Source: Tolypothrix tenuis PCC 7101
GTDB taxonomy: Bacteria > Cyanobacteriota > Cyanobacteriia > Cyanobacteriales > Nostocaceae
Direction: 5' to 3'
DNA length: 64,000 bases
Assembly (NCBI RefSeq): GCF_002368295.1
Contig: NZ_AP018248.1
Span: 3,235,725-3,299,724 of the forward strand
Part shown: in pieces, positions 28,101 to 36,147 of the stretch
Layout: every line of letters begins with the position of its first letter
Numbering within the stretch: the first letter of the stretch is position 1
The notes under the pieces: model-generated
Seen by the model: only the letters and a program-made list of their open reading frames with translations
What the model was told of the DNA's origin: nothing
Databases searched by the model: none
Translations under genes and position numbers: made by a program

Positions 28101-30999
28101 TACATAGAATAAACCCATAGGCGGTGTAGCCTGGGGCGACAAAAGCGGAATTGCCATAACTTATTGACAGTTCCAGCTGTTTCAAAATAATTAGTGGGTA
28201 TAAATTGGGTTCGCACATATAGCTAGCTGTGACGATACTGCTTAACAAAGACATCTTTGCTAAAGCGGTAGGGTTTTGCATGGGAGGTAATGCGAGCACA
28301 TCCTGGGGAGATTTACGCCCTAAAGCTAGCTTGATTGGCAGCCAAGCTAAAATTATCTGTAATTTTGTGGGTTTTTGGGGAAATTTGACTCCTAAATGTT
28401 TCAGCGCCTCTAACCCCATTGCGACTGATTTTGTTGGTTGATGATTGCTAGTAAAGCTATTGAGTCTAATTTCGTAAGCTTTGATTGTATCTAGTAAAGA
28501 TTCAGCATTTTGGAAAATGACATCGATCAGTTGTTCCATTTGCAGAATATCGCCACTGAGATAAGCAACTTCCGCTGCAGCATGATAAATATCTAAACTC
28601 AGATGATATTGCCTTTGCCAGTGATTAGCAGGTAACAAACTTTTTGCGATCGCAAAATAGTTAACAGCCGCCCCATAAGCAGTAGCAGTTCTGGCTTTTT
28701 TCCCAGCCATGAAGTTAAGCAGGATGAGTTCTTGACGCTGTGCGGTGGTGCTAATTACCTCGACACCACGATTAAGATGATTGACAATATCAAAAATCCT
28801 GGCTTCCTGCTCTGAGGTAGGTATATGCTGTAGTAGTAATTGCCCGATTCTCAGGTGAGTAGATTGTTTACGATCATCGGGAATTAAGGAATAGGCAGCT
28901 TCATGGACGCGATCGTGTAAAAATTTATAAGTCGGGTTAACTGCTGATGGGGTAACGGATGTTGGTAAATCATCCGCATCAGTAAAGAACTTATAGATTT
29001 CACTAGTGGGAAGCAACAATCCATCCTGTAGTGCTTTCCACAAATCAACAGCCGTAGCTGCAGGCGATCGCGCAGCTGCGATCGCTAATGTGTTTAAATC
29101 AAATTGAGTGCCAATGCAAGCTGCCAATTTCAGCACATCTTGAGTTGCTGGTGGTAATTTCTGCAATTGCATTGCCATGAATTCCACTACATTATCAATC
29201 ATGGCAACTACTTTTACCTGAGCAATATCACATTGCCAATATCTGGCATTGTTATCAAACGTAATTAGCTTTTCGTCGAATAAAAATTTCAGAAATTGCG
29301 TTGCAAAAAAAGGATTACCTTGAGTTTTTTGATAAATTAATTCAGTAAGTGGTTGAGCCACAATCTCATCACAACTCAATGTATCAGCCACTAAATTATT
29401 AATATCTGATTGAGAGAGATTATTTAAGGTAATTGTGTTAACTATTGACCCGTTTTTTTTAATTTCTTGCAACGTTAACAGCAACGGATGAGTATGTAAA
29501 ATTTCATCATCTCGATAAGAACCAATCACCAATAGACTGCCAGCATCATTCATCAATATTTCTAGGAGTTTAAGTGATGCTAAATCTGCCCATTGTAAAT
29601 CATCTAAAAATATTACTAAAGGATGTGCTTGAGTGGTGAATACTTGCGTAAAGTTTTGGAATAATAAATTAAACCGAATTTGAGCAGAGTTACCAGATAA
29701 TTCCGTCACAGGTGGTTGTTTACCGATAATGTTTTCTAATTCCGGAATCACATCAATAATTACTTGCCCATTATCACCTAGAGCCGAGAGAATTTTGCTG
29801 CGCCAAAGTTGTATTTGGGCATCGCTGTCACTGAGAATTTGGCTGATCAAATCTTGGAAAGCTTGTACAAATGCCAAAAAAGGAATATCTCGTTGAAATT
29901 GGTTGTATTTACCTTTAATAAAGTGTCCCCGTTGCCGCACAATTGGTTTATGGACTTCATTAATAACAGCAGTTTTACCAATTCCCGAACAACCTGCAAC
30001 GAGTAGCATTTCTGTGGCACCATTACTCACTCTGTCAAATGCTTGTAGTAATATCTCAACTTCGCTGGTACGTCCATATAATTGTTCAGGAATCAAGAAA
30101 TGCTCATCAATATCTCGACTACCTAAGGAAAATTCAACTATATTTTTGGTTTTTTGATACTGAGTTAAACAAAGTTCTAAATCATATTTTAATCCTGCCG
30201 CATTCTGATATCTATCTTCGGCATTTTTTGCCATTAATTTCGCAATAATATTAGAAATAACCAGAGGAATAGATGGATTAATAGTATGAACATCAGGGGC
30301 GATTTTGGCAATATGTGAGTGTACCAACTCCATCGGCTCGACAGATGAAAATGGTAATCTTCCTGTTAACAGTTCGTAAAAAGTCACACCCAAAGCATAA
30401 AAATCACTGCGGTAATCTATGCCCCGATTCATTCTGCCAGTTTGTTCGGGAGAAATATATGCCAGAGTTCCTTCTAAAATATGGGGATTTTGTAGTTGGG
30501 GGGTTTCTTTTGATAACAGAGAAGCAACACTAAAATCAATTAGTTTTACCTGATGGGTTTGGGGATTAATGAGAATATTGCTAGGTTTAATATCTTTGTG
30601 GATGACTCTGTGACGATGAATTGCTTCTAAATGAGTAGCAATTTGCATAGCAACACTGAGGAAATCATGGATAATATCACCTTGTTTTTGCATTATCCAG
30701 TCTTGGAGAGAAATGCCCCCCATATCTTCCATGATCAGGGCATAACCATTGCGATATGCTTCCAGACTATAAATTTTGACAATTCCGGGTAAGTCTAAGT
30801 TTTTGGTGATGGTGTACTGGTTATGGAATTGAACAATTTCCTTAAAGCTGGGGTATTCACTCCGCATCAGTTTGATGACAACTGGCATTTTGTCTATGTT
30901 GCGGTTAGCTTGATATACCAGTGTTAGCGTACTCGCATAAATTGGTTTTGTAATTGAGTAACCAGCGATCGCTACCGTGCCATCAACCACCATGTTCAT
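25105..30999 (-). CDS. Giant Ser/Thr kinase-ATPase-GAF-PAS-histidine kinase
   Basis: About 1964 residues. In order: a Ser/Thr protein kinase (about 10-275; catalytic loop VIHKDIKPSNIL, with DFS in place of DFG); an AAA-type ATPase (about 300-600; Walker A GCSGIGKT, Walker B-like LVIFLDDLQW); a long helical repeat region (about 600-1290); GAF (about 1330-1480); PAS (about 1530-1650); then HisKA with MSALGNLVAGVAHEINNP and an HATPase. This architecture is typical of heterocystous cyanobacteria and couples both phosphorylation chemistries. I chose the ATG at 30999, with AGG eight bases upstream, over the TTG at 31005. Followed by FIST and kinase genes. Confidence 0.93.
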   Translation of the reverse strand: MNMVVDGTVAIAGYSITKPIYASTLTLVYQANRNIDKMPVVIKLMRSEYPSFKEIVQFHNQYTITKNLDLPGIVKIYSLEAYRNGYALIMEDMGGISLQDWIMQKQGDIIHDFLSVAMQIATHLEAIHRHRVIHKDIKPSNILINPQTHQVKLIDFSVASLLSKETPQLQNPHILEGTLAYISPEQTGRMNRGIDYRSDFYALGVTFYELLTGRLPFSSVEPMELVHSHIAKIAPDVHTINPSIPLVISNIIAKLMAKNAEDRYQNAAGLKYDLELCLTQYQKTKNIVEFSLGSRDIDEHFLIPEQLYGRTSEVEILLQAFDRVSNGATEMLLVAGCSGIGKTAVINEVHKPIVRQRGHFIKGKYNQFQRDIPFLAFVQAFQDLISQILSDSDAQIQLWRSKILSALGDNGQVIIDVIPELENIIGKQPPVTELSGNSAQIRFNLLFQNFTQVFTTQAHPLVIFLDDLQWADLASLKLLEILMNDAGSLLVIGSYRDDEILHTHPLLLTLQEIKKNGSIVNTITLNNLSQSDINNLVADTLSCDEIVAQPLTELIYQKTQGNPFFATQFLKFLFDEKLITFDNNARYWQCDIAQVKVVAMIDNVVEFMAMQLQKLPPATQDVLKLAACIGTQFDLNTLAIAAARSPAATAVDLWKALQDGLLLPTSEIYKFFTDADDLPTSVTPSAVNPTYKFLHDRVHEAAYSLIPDDRKQSTHLRIGQLLLQHIPTSEQEARIFDIVNHLNRGVEVISTTAQRQELILLNFMAGKKARTATAYGAAVNYFAIAKSLLPANHWQRQYHLSLDIYHAAAEVAYLSGDILQMEQLIDVIFQNAESLLDTIKAYEIRLNSFTSNHQPTKSVAMGLEALKHLGVKFPQKPTKLQIILAWLPIKLALGRKSPQDVLALPPMQNPTALAKMSLLSSIVTASYMCEPNLYPLIILKQLELSISYGNSAFVAPGYTAYGFILCMMGDIETGYQFGELGLRLTETGLGKQFRTEVLFIFSNMIRIWKDPLAATLETSLQGYQTGLETGKLEYASYNAAGYCAALLHSGEQLDRVLAEFAKYSQSLQQLHQDKALTYHLIAQQLVLNLMGKSADPCCLVGEVYDEIAMQQKYLAAQEANSLSRLYTLKTWLGVLFGQEQQAVENARLAEKWIAGSQGTLLTSLFCFYQALAKLSIYPTASKSAQAKILQQVNQNLKQLRKWADYAPMTYLHKWCLVTAEKHRVLGKMSAAMEMYDRAIALAKENQFLHEEAIACELAAKFYLNWGKAKVAQVYMIDAYYAYSRWGAVAKLNDLEKRYPQLLPTIRQQSTNATSFPDFKKQAATLYNSATLLDLRTILKASQTLSSQMELEKLLTALLQILIENAGADKAVLLLPQSDQWLIAGVSQLQQHTTILQSLPLENSETVPISLINSVKNTRKSAVIDRAIDHPTFAVDPYILHHRPQSILCTPIFHQGKLIGILYLENNLTVGAFTGDRVELLNLLCAQVAISLENARLYQESQNYAQQLERSLQQLQQAQKELLHSTQALQSTQNQLQKLAENAPGMIYQFRLAVDGSASFSYVSSGCYELFGLHPEEITDADVLFGMTYPEERQSIKQSIIDSAANLTPWQWEGRFLVAGKEKWTQAASRPEMQADGAIVWDGVLIDISANKFAEAALRESEIQLRQKAEDLEKALYELQQTQTQLVQSEKMSALGNLVAGVAHEINNPIGFLGGNIDYALDYIKDLFGLIDLYQQEYSNSSTAIARQIKAIDLNYIRKDLPKMLASMQDAVNRICDISNSLRTFSRADSDRPITFNIHDGINSTLLILKHRLKASKSRPAIEVIKNYGEIPQIKCYPGQLNQVFMNLLVNAIDALEEANIGRSFAEIQAHPNYITITTSLTENLQQVIISIQDNGHGMTAEVKQKIFKQLFTTKPVGKGTGLGLAIARQIIVEKHGGTINVNSSPKKGAEFMISLPIESSSDDF

Positions 31000-31005
31000 C
31001 AGCAA

Positions 31006-31316
31006 AACCTAACTCTTTGATAACTTCTCAGTTAAGTTTGCCCATCAAACCAGTACTAATCACAGCAAGTAACTAAATTTACAGAGAGATTTCTCTACTT
31101 AGCTTATTTTCACGGGTCTGAAGTCCTGACGAAAAATGATTCCTAAATTTTTACATTGCTTAACAAAGGTTGATGTATTCCCATTAATTTATTAATAAAA
31201 CAGTGTTATAGAACTTAAATTGTAGAATAATTGAATGCAATAACATCCTCTGTATTGATATCAACTTTGAACATTAAAACTTTGGGTACTGTACTAATTT
31301 AAATTTGAGGTCTACT
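31006..31316. promoter_or_regulatory. Divergent promoter region, giant kinase / amidohydrolase
   Basis: About 310 AT-rich bases between divergent starts. It should hold promoters for the sensory operon and for the metabolic island. No clear operator was found. Confidence 0.45.
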
Positions 31317-32804
31317 GTGTCTGAAGCTTTATTATTAGATTTAATTATCAAAAATGTGTGGGTAGTTCGTCCTCATAATGATACTGTCGAACTACTAGAT
31401 TTAGGAATTAAAGATGGTAAATTTGTCGAGATTGCACCAAATATTAGTCCAGATAAAAGCCAACAAGTATTTGATGCCCAAAATTTACTAGGATTTCCTG
31501 GGGTTGTAGATGCCCATATGCACATTGGGATCTATCAACCTCTAGAACAAGATGCTGTAACAGAGAGTAAAGCTGCGGCAATGGGTGGCGTAACTACTAG
31601 CCTAAATTACATTCGCACAGGGCAGTATTATCTCAATAAAGGTGGCTCTTACAAAGATTTTTTTCCAGAAGTATTGGCATTATCCGCAGGTAATTTTTTT
31701 GTTGATTACAGTTATCACATTGCACCAATAGCTCAACAGCATATCGAAGAAATCCCGCTATTATATGAAGAATATGGAGTATCTTCGTTTAAAATATTCA
31801 TGTTTTATGGCGGTTATGGTTTGCATGGTTTATCAGACCAGCAAAATCTCTTCTTAATGATTAATAAAGAGGAACGCTATGACTTCGCCCATTTTGAATT
31901 TATTATGCGCGGTCTCACTCGCTTAATGGAAGCACATCCAGCAGCGCGAGATAGTATTAGTTTAAGTTTGCATTGTGAAGTTGCAGAAATTCTCAATGCC
32001 TATACCAAAATAGTTGAAAATGATTCTAGCTTGAGTGGATTGAAAGCTTACAGTGCAGCCCGTCCGCCGCATTCCGAAGGTTTAGCAATTTGCATGGCTT
32101 CATATTTAGCACATGAAACAAACTGTGCAAATATCAATTTATTACATCTCAGTTCCCGTAAAGCAATGGAAGCAGCTTTAACTATGCAAACTGCTTTTCC
32201 TCATATTAATTTTCGGCGCGAAGTTACTGTAGGACATTTACTATTAGATGTTGATACTCCTAATGGGACTTGGGCAAAAGTTAACCCGCCAATTCGTCCC
32301 CGTGCTGATGTCGAATACTTATGGCAAGCAGTACTAAATCATCAAGTAGATTGGATAGTTAGCGATCATGCTTGCTGTTCTGCTGAACAAAAACGCAGTG
32401 CGAAAGACCCAAATAATATTTGGTTAGCTAAATCTGGTTTTGGCGGTACAGAATATTTACTTTCTGGTGTTGTCAGTGAAGGTAGTAAGCGAGGAATGTC
32501 TTACAATCACATGGCTAAGTTGCTATCTTGGAACCCATCAAGGCGTTTTGGCTTGTTAGAAAAAGGGGATATTGCTATTGGTTATGATGCTGATTTAGTA
32601 TTAGTAAATCCTAATGAAACTTTTGTGGTACGTGCGGCTGAGTCGGAGTCACAACAAGGTTATACACCTTTTGAAGGCGCAGAGTTAACTGGTAAGGTTA
32701 AGAGTACCTTTTTACGAGGAAATTTGATTTACAACAATGGTCAAGTTTTAGGTTCGCCTACTGGACGTTATTTAAAACGTGCCCATAGCGGCTTAAATGC
32801 TTAG
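31317..32804 (+). CDS. Dihydropyrimidinase/hydantoinase-like amidohydrolase
   Basis: About 495 residues from the GTG at 31317 (GAGG six bases upstream); a TTG at 31305 is the alternative. The binuclear metal site of the cyclic amidohydrolases is complete: His67 and His69 (VDAHMH), the lysine to be carboxylated Lys159 (SSFKIFMFY), His219 (SLHCE), His277 (LLHLSS) and Asp350 (IVSDHA). The family opens cyclic amides: dihydropyrimidines, hydantoins or allantoin. The exact ring is unknown. First gene of the island; an inserted element separates it from the next gene, and the stop codon overlaps that element's left end. Confidence 0.88.
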   Translation: MSEALLLDLIIKNVWVVRPHNDTVELLDLGIKDGKFVEIAPNISPDKSQQVFDAQNLLGFPGVVDAHMHIGIYQPLEQDAVTESKAAAMGGVTTSLNYIRTGQYYLNKGGSYKDFFPEVLALSAGNFFVDYSYHIAPIAQQHIEEIPLLYEEYGVSSFKIFMFYGGYGLHGLSDQQNLFLMINKEERYDFAHFEFIMRGLTRLMEAHPAARDSISLSLHCEVAEILNAYTKIVENDSSLSGLKAYSAARPPHSEGLAICMASYLAHETNCANINLLHLSSRKAMEAALTMQTAFPHINFRREVTVGHLLLDVDTPNGTWAKVNPPIRPRADVEYLWQAVLNHQVDWIVSDHACCSAEQKRSAKDPNNIWLAKSGFGGTEYLLSGVVSEGSKRGMSYNHMAKLLSWNPSRRFGLLEKGDIAIGYDADLVLVNPNETFVVRAAESESQQGYTPFEGAELTGKVKSTFLRGNLIYNNGQVLGSPTGRYLKRAHSGLNA

Positions 32805-32864
32805 AGGTTGTTTGAAAAGTTTTTCCCTGTGATTTTAATTGCACTGTTACCCCCCTTAATCCCC

Positions 32865-32875
32865 CCTTGTCAAGG
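32865..32875. repeat. Left target duplication of the ISAs1 element
   Basis: CCTTGTCAAGG directly before the IS; the same 11 bases follow the other end at 34033-34043. Because the target is nearly palindromic, the true duplication may be 9-11 bp. Confidence 0.8.
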
Positions 32876-32885
32876 CAGGGCTGTT

Positions 32886-33443
32886 TCATTCCACAAGATG
32901 AAGGAGTTTGTCAATATCATGAGAGAGAAATCTGTGAGCAATTGTGATGGAATGATAACCATTGCGACGAAGAATATTGAGTGCGATCGCTCTGATAATG
33001 GAAAGATTAGCAGGAGCGTTGCCAAGACGGATTGTAGAACAATCCTCTTTGAAAACAACGTCTTTCACCCAGTGAAGGCAGTTTTCGATACCCCAATGAC
33101 CACGAATACCGAGAGCAAATTCCTTGGCGCTGGCGATCAGACTGCTAATATAACAAACAATTTCATGATATTTCTTACCCTTTCTCGTACCAATTCTTTC
33201 GACCCTGACTAAAGATTTTATTCCAGTCCATAACGGGTCAATTCCATTGATATCATGAAAGACTTCTACAGTACGTGTTGTACATCTATCTCTAGTTTTT
33301 TCGGTCTCAACTATACGAGAAGTAGGTTTTTTTGTAGCAGCAATACGTTGAATATGACTATGTAGTTTGGGCTGATTATCTTTAACAGCAATGACATAAT
33401 CATTACCGCCCTCGATAATTATTTGACAAGTTTTTTTTGACAA
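32886..33443 (-). pseudogene. ISAs1 transposase, C-terminal part (after frameshift)
   Basis: About 185 residues in the -1 frame relative to the upstream part. It continues the family sequence directly: TCQIIIEGGNDYVIAVKDNQPKL, then the catalytic Glu in HWGIENCLHWVKDVVFKED. With nine As instead of eight at 33430-33437 the two parts would fuse as HCQKKTCQII, the expected family sequence. It could still be made if ribosomes or polymerase slip on the A-run. Confidence 0.85.
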
Positions 33444-33976
33444 TGTAAGGAATCAAAGCTCAAGACCACACCTTCTAGACCCAATGCTGTGACTAACTCT
33501 TGTACAACTTGAATTTCGCTTTTATGCTGGTTCTCAAATTTCTCCATCCCGATAACCAGCCCTTTTTTTCCAGCAAATACTGATACTATGCTCACAAAAT
33601 TCTGATGAGATGAACTATAGTTTTGTACTGTACCCTTAATACTTTTGCCGTCTATAGCACACCATTGTGATACCTCTAAATCCACATAATTTTTTGCCCA
33701 TTCATTAAATTTATGAGCCAGTTTATCGAAATCCACTCCCATGACTATACGTCGGATTGTTGAATATGAGGGAACCCCATGTTTTTGAATGCCAAATTTA
33801 TTTATTAATACTCGACTATGCCTTTTGACGAAATCCCCCCATCCCCGATATCCCACGTATCCATTCATTGTTCCCATTATGACAAATAGCAACACCAGCC
33901 ACAGTGGATGTCTTCGTCCATCAGTCGTTCTAAAATCTTCCACTTGCTTTAATTGTTCAATCAGATCTGCACCCAT
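33419..33976 (-). pseudogene. ISAs1 transposase, N-terminal part
   Basis: About 185 residues from the ATG at 33976, which has GAGGGG upstream. It holds the conserved N-terminal domain (DFRTTDGRRHPLWLVLLFVIMG) and two of the three catalytic acids: Asp in CAIDGKSIKG and Asp in LSFDSLHCQKK. The frame ends soon after the A8 run (QKKLVK stop). Together with the next part the DDE triad is complete. Confidence 0.88.
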
Positions 33977-34049
33977 ATTTTTTCCCCTCAACACTTGCTA
34001 TTTTACGTGTTTTAGGGAATGAAACAGCCCTGCCTTGTCAAGGGGGGAG

Positions 34050-34200
34050 ACCGGAAAATCCAGTTCCCTCACGCCACTTGCTACAACGGGGAGGCAGCCG
34101 CGTGGGCGGGTTTCCCGACTTGAGCGGACTGCCGTGGGAACCCCCGCAACGCAGTGGCTCCCCTTTCTAAGGGGAGGGCTAGGGTGGGGTAAAAAATATT
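34050..34200. repeat. GC-rich dispersed repeat segment
   Basis: Between the IS and the element's right end. GTGGGCGGGTTTCCCGACTT and surrounding sequence resembles 22279-22300 and 41268-41290. No coding potential; it is a GC island in AT-rich surroundings. Confidence 0.55.
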
Positions 34201-34276
34201 TTATACACTACTACAGACTTTTCAAACATCCTCTTAATTGTATCGTCCTGAATTGGTAATCTAGGGAGTATAAAAA

Positions 34277-35092
34277 ATGAGCCAACGTATCAAAAGAGCC
34301 TTTTTAGATACAGAAGATGGACAAATTCTTTACCGTATCGGTGGCGAAGGTGAAGCGATACTTTTACTGCACATGACTCCCCGCAGTAGTGATGAATTTA
34401 AAGAATTGATGCCGAGTTTGGCAGCTACGAACTTAGTCATTGCAATGGATTTAATGGGGTTAGGTGATTCTGACAAACCGCCCAGAGTTTATGCAGTTGC
34501 AGACTATGCCAAAAATGCGATCGCACTTTTGGACGAGTTAGGTATAAAAAAAGCCAGCATTTTCGGTAGTCTGACAGGAGGTTATATTGCTGGAGAAGTT
34601 GCAGCCGCCTATCCAGAAAGAGTGGAAAAACTCATTCTCTGTAATGTAGTTGGATTTGATGCAGCAGAACAAAACAACATTCTCCAGCGATATTCTCAGG
34701 GATATCAAGTGCAAGAAGATGGCTCTCATTTGATGGCAAGATGGCTATCTCGTGTTAATTATGTTGGCACAGGAGAGTTAAATCACCGTTGTGTTTTAGA
34801 TGATTTAAAATCTTTCGATTCTACTATATATCCTGGTGTTGCAGTAGCAAATTATTGTCTTTCGGCTCCAGAAAGATTTCGTTTAATTAACTGTCCCACT
34901 TTGATTATGTCGGGAAATAAGGCATTAGAACCATTAGAAAAAGCTGGTTTAGCCAAAGCAGAAAATCAATCTTGGCTCAAGGAAGTAATTTCTCATAGTC
35001 AAAGTGTCGAATTAGAAGGCGGAAACCTGTGGATGGTAAATCAAATGTCAACAGAAATATTAAAATGGGTAGTCGATTTTCTGCAAAATTAA
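34277..35092 (+). CDS. Alpha/beta-hydrolase-fold protein with altered nucleophile elbow (paralogue 1)
   Basis: 271 residues, cytoplasmic, with AGGGAG before the ATG. The fold is clear: ILLLHMTPRSSDEF at the oxyanion strand, VIAMDLMGLGDSDKPP, and the elbow IFGSLTGGYIAGE. At the nucleophile position of G-x-Nuc-x-G is Leu99, not Ser, Cys or Asp. The region where the catalytic His is expected reads LEGGNLWMVNQ, without His. It is about two-thirds identical to the protein at 37146. The LLLHxxPRSxDE opening is that of a family whose elbow is usually GHHTG. It is therefore unlikely to be an ordinary hydrolase; function unknown. Confidence 0.82.
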   Translation: MSQRIKRAFLDTEDGQILYRIGGEGEAILLLHMTPRSSDEFKELMPSLAATNLVIAMDLMGLGDSDKPPRVYAVADYAKNAIALLDELGIKKASIFGSLTGGYIAGEVAAAYPERVEKLILCNVVGFDAAEQNNILQRYSQGYQVQEDGSHLMARWLSRVNYVGTGELNHRCVLDDLKSFDSTIYPGVAVANYCLSAPERFRLINCPTLIMSGNKALEPLEKAGLAKAENQSWLKEVISHSQSVELEGGNLWMVNQMSTEILKWVVDFLQN

Positions 35093-35210
35093 TCATCGGC
35101 TAATCAAGATCCGTCTTACCCCACCCCAGTATTGTCTACAGCCAGAATATCCAATAAACATCCCCGCCCTGCTTGCGGGGCTACGGTGTACACACAAGTT
35201 GCTTCATCAG

Positions 35211-35376
35211 CATTGCTAATGTAACGGTTGACATTGTTAATGTATCGGTTGACATTGTTAATGTAACGGCTGACATTGTTAATGTAACGGCTGACATTGT
35301 TAATGTAACGGCTGACATTGTTAATGTATCGGTTGACATTGTTAATGCAACGACTGACATTGCTAATGTAACGACC
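35211..35376. repeat. 21-bp tandem repeat, about 8 units
   Basis: Units start with CATTGTTAATGTAACGG and end with CTGA or TTGA; seven complete units plus a partial eighth, differing at a few positions. The period is a multiple of three, so frames on both strands stay open (for example a repeating VNVTADI), but there is no start context or family. It lies between two convergent genes. Confidence 0.92.
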
Positions 35377-35381
35377 TAAAA

Positions 35382-35840
35382 TTATTTGCGATCGTCGATC
35401 ATGACATCAAAGTGTTTAACTGTGGTTTCAGGGTTGATGAGATATTCATTATCTCTTGGAAGAGGTCTGACTTTTTCAATGTCGTTACCAGCAAACTTAC
35501 GAATTGCATCTCGTGATTCCCAGTAAGAAATCACCGTAAATTCTGTATTATTGCCATTATTGCGGCGCAGGACTTGCGTCCCCAAATTACCAGGAATTGA
35601 CTCGATTTTTTTTATTCCTGCTTCTACCAAATAAGTATAGTATTCATCTGCTTTCGATGTCGGAGTTGTACCATGCCAAATACGTGCAACGACTTTTTTG
35701 GATTGGGTATTAGCAGAATTATTTGGTACGGGTTCAGCTGATACTGCAATGGTTTCAATCTGTGTAAAAACAGCAAGTGGTACAATAACGGAAATCACCA
35801 ATCCCCAAAGAATACTCAAAAAATTACTTGGTATTGTCAT
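35382..35840 (-). CDS. Exported ABM-fold (antibiotic biosynthesis monooxygenase-like) protein
   Basis: 152 residues. A hydrophobic N-terminal segment (about 8-28) followed by a signal-peptidase-like site near VSAEP suggests export or anchoring. The mature part follows the ABM dimeric alpha/beta barrel pattern: VVARIWHGTTPTSKADEYYTYL, IPGNLGTQVLRR, EFTVISYWESRDAIRKFAG. Such proteins range from cofactor-free oxygenases to binding proteins. It is on the opposite strand from its neighbours in the island. Whether it takes part in the pathway is open. Confidence 0.75.
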   Translation of the reverse strand: MTIPSNFLSILWGLVISVIVPLAVFTQIETIAVSAEPVPNNSANTQSKKVVARIWHGTTPTSKADEYYTYLVEAGIKKIESIPGNLGTQVLRRNNGNNTEFTVISYWESRDAIRKFAGNDIEKVRPLPRDNEYLINPETTVKHFDVMIDDRK

Positions 35841-36147
35841 TAGGCATCTCCAAGTGTATCTGAAAATACTGTATATCTCTATAATAAATTTCTAATCAAC
35901 TCGGATACTAAACCAGCAGCCATCATCCATCAAAGAAAGATTTAGTTTTATTAAGTACCCTATGGCACTCTTGGAACTTGCAATCAAATTTCCGAATACG
36001 TATTAAAAGTAGTTGATTTTTGGGAAAATCAGTCAGTAATTGTGCAAAATTAATTAAGCATTTTTGCATAGAGGGAGAGCAGAGAACCAAAATATAACTG
36101 TCAATTAAATATATAAATAAATTTGCCTACCTACTGAAAGGAAGACG
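35841..36147. promoter_or_regulatory. Divergent region, ABM protein / BKACE-like gene
   Basis: 307 AT-rich bases; should hold promoters of both. AAAGGAAG precedes the BKACE-like ATG. No defined operator was identified. Confidence 0.45.

Larger units (their letters stand above)
32876..34032 (-). mobile_element. ISAs1-family insertion sequence, 1157 bp
   Basis: Perfect 17-bp terminal inverted repeats CAGGGCTGTTTCATTCC at 32876-32892 and 34016-34032, flanked by direct repeats CCTTGTCAAGG. It encodes an ISAs1-type DDE transposase on the minus strand, divided by a -1 frameshift at an A8 run. It is inserted into the metabolic island between the amidohydrolase and the first alpha/beta-hydrolase. 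Intact ends suggest recent arrival. Confidence 0.92.
32803..34234. mobile_element. Inverted-repeat-bounded element interrupted by an IS (nested insertion)
   Basis: The ends are AGAGGTTGTTTGAAAAGT (32803-32820) and, inverted, AGAGGATGTTTGAAAAGT (34217-34234): 17 of 18 match. Without the IS the element would be about 264 bp. It contains a palindromic CCCCCCTTGTCAAGGGGGG, which is the IS target, and a GC-rich segment related to 22279 and 41265. It resembles a non-coding MITE or a Nostoc dispersed repeat. Confidence 0.65.

Noticed and set aside
32808..33212. 134-codon plus-strand frame after the amidohydrolase
   Set aside because: Antisense to the ISAs1 transposase C-terminal part.
34035..34259. 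74-codon frame after the IS
   Set aside because: Lies entirely in the GC-rich dispersed repeat.
35211..35376. Possible CRISPR array
   Set aside because: Units are adjacent without spacers and no cas genes are near.
35173..35379. 68-codon frame with heptapeptide repeats
   Set aside because: Openness is caused by the 21-bp period; frames on the other strand are open too, with no start signal.
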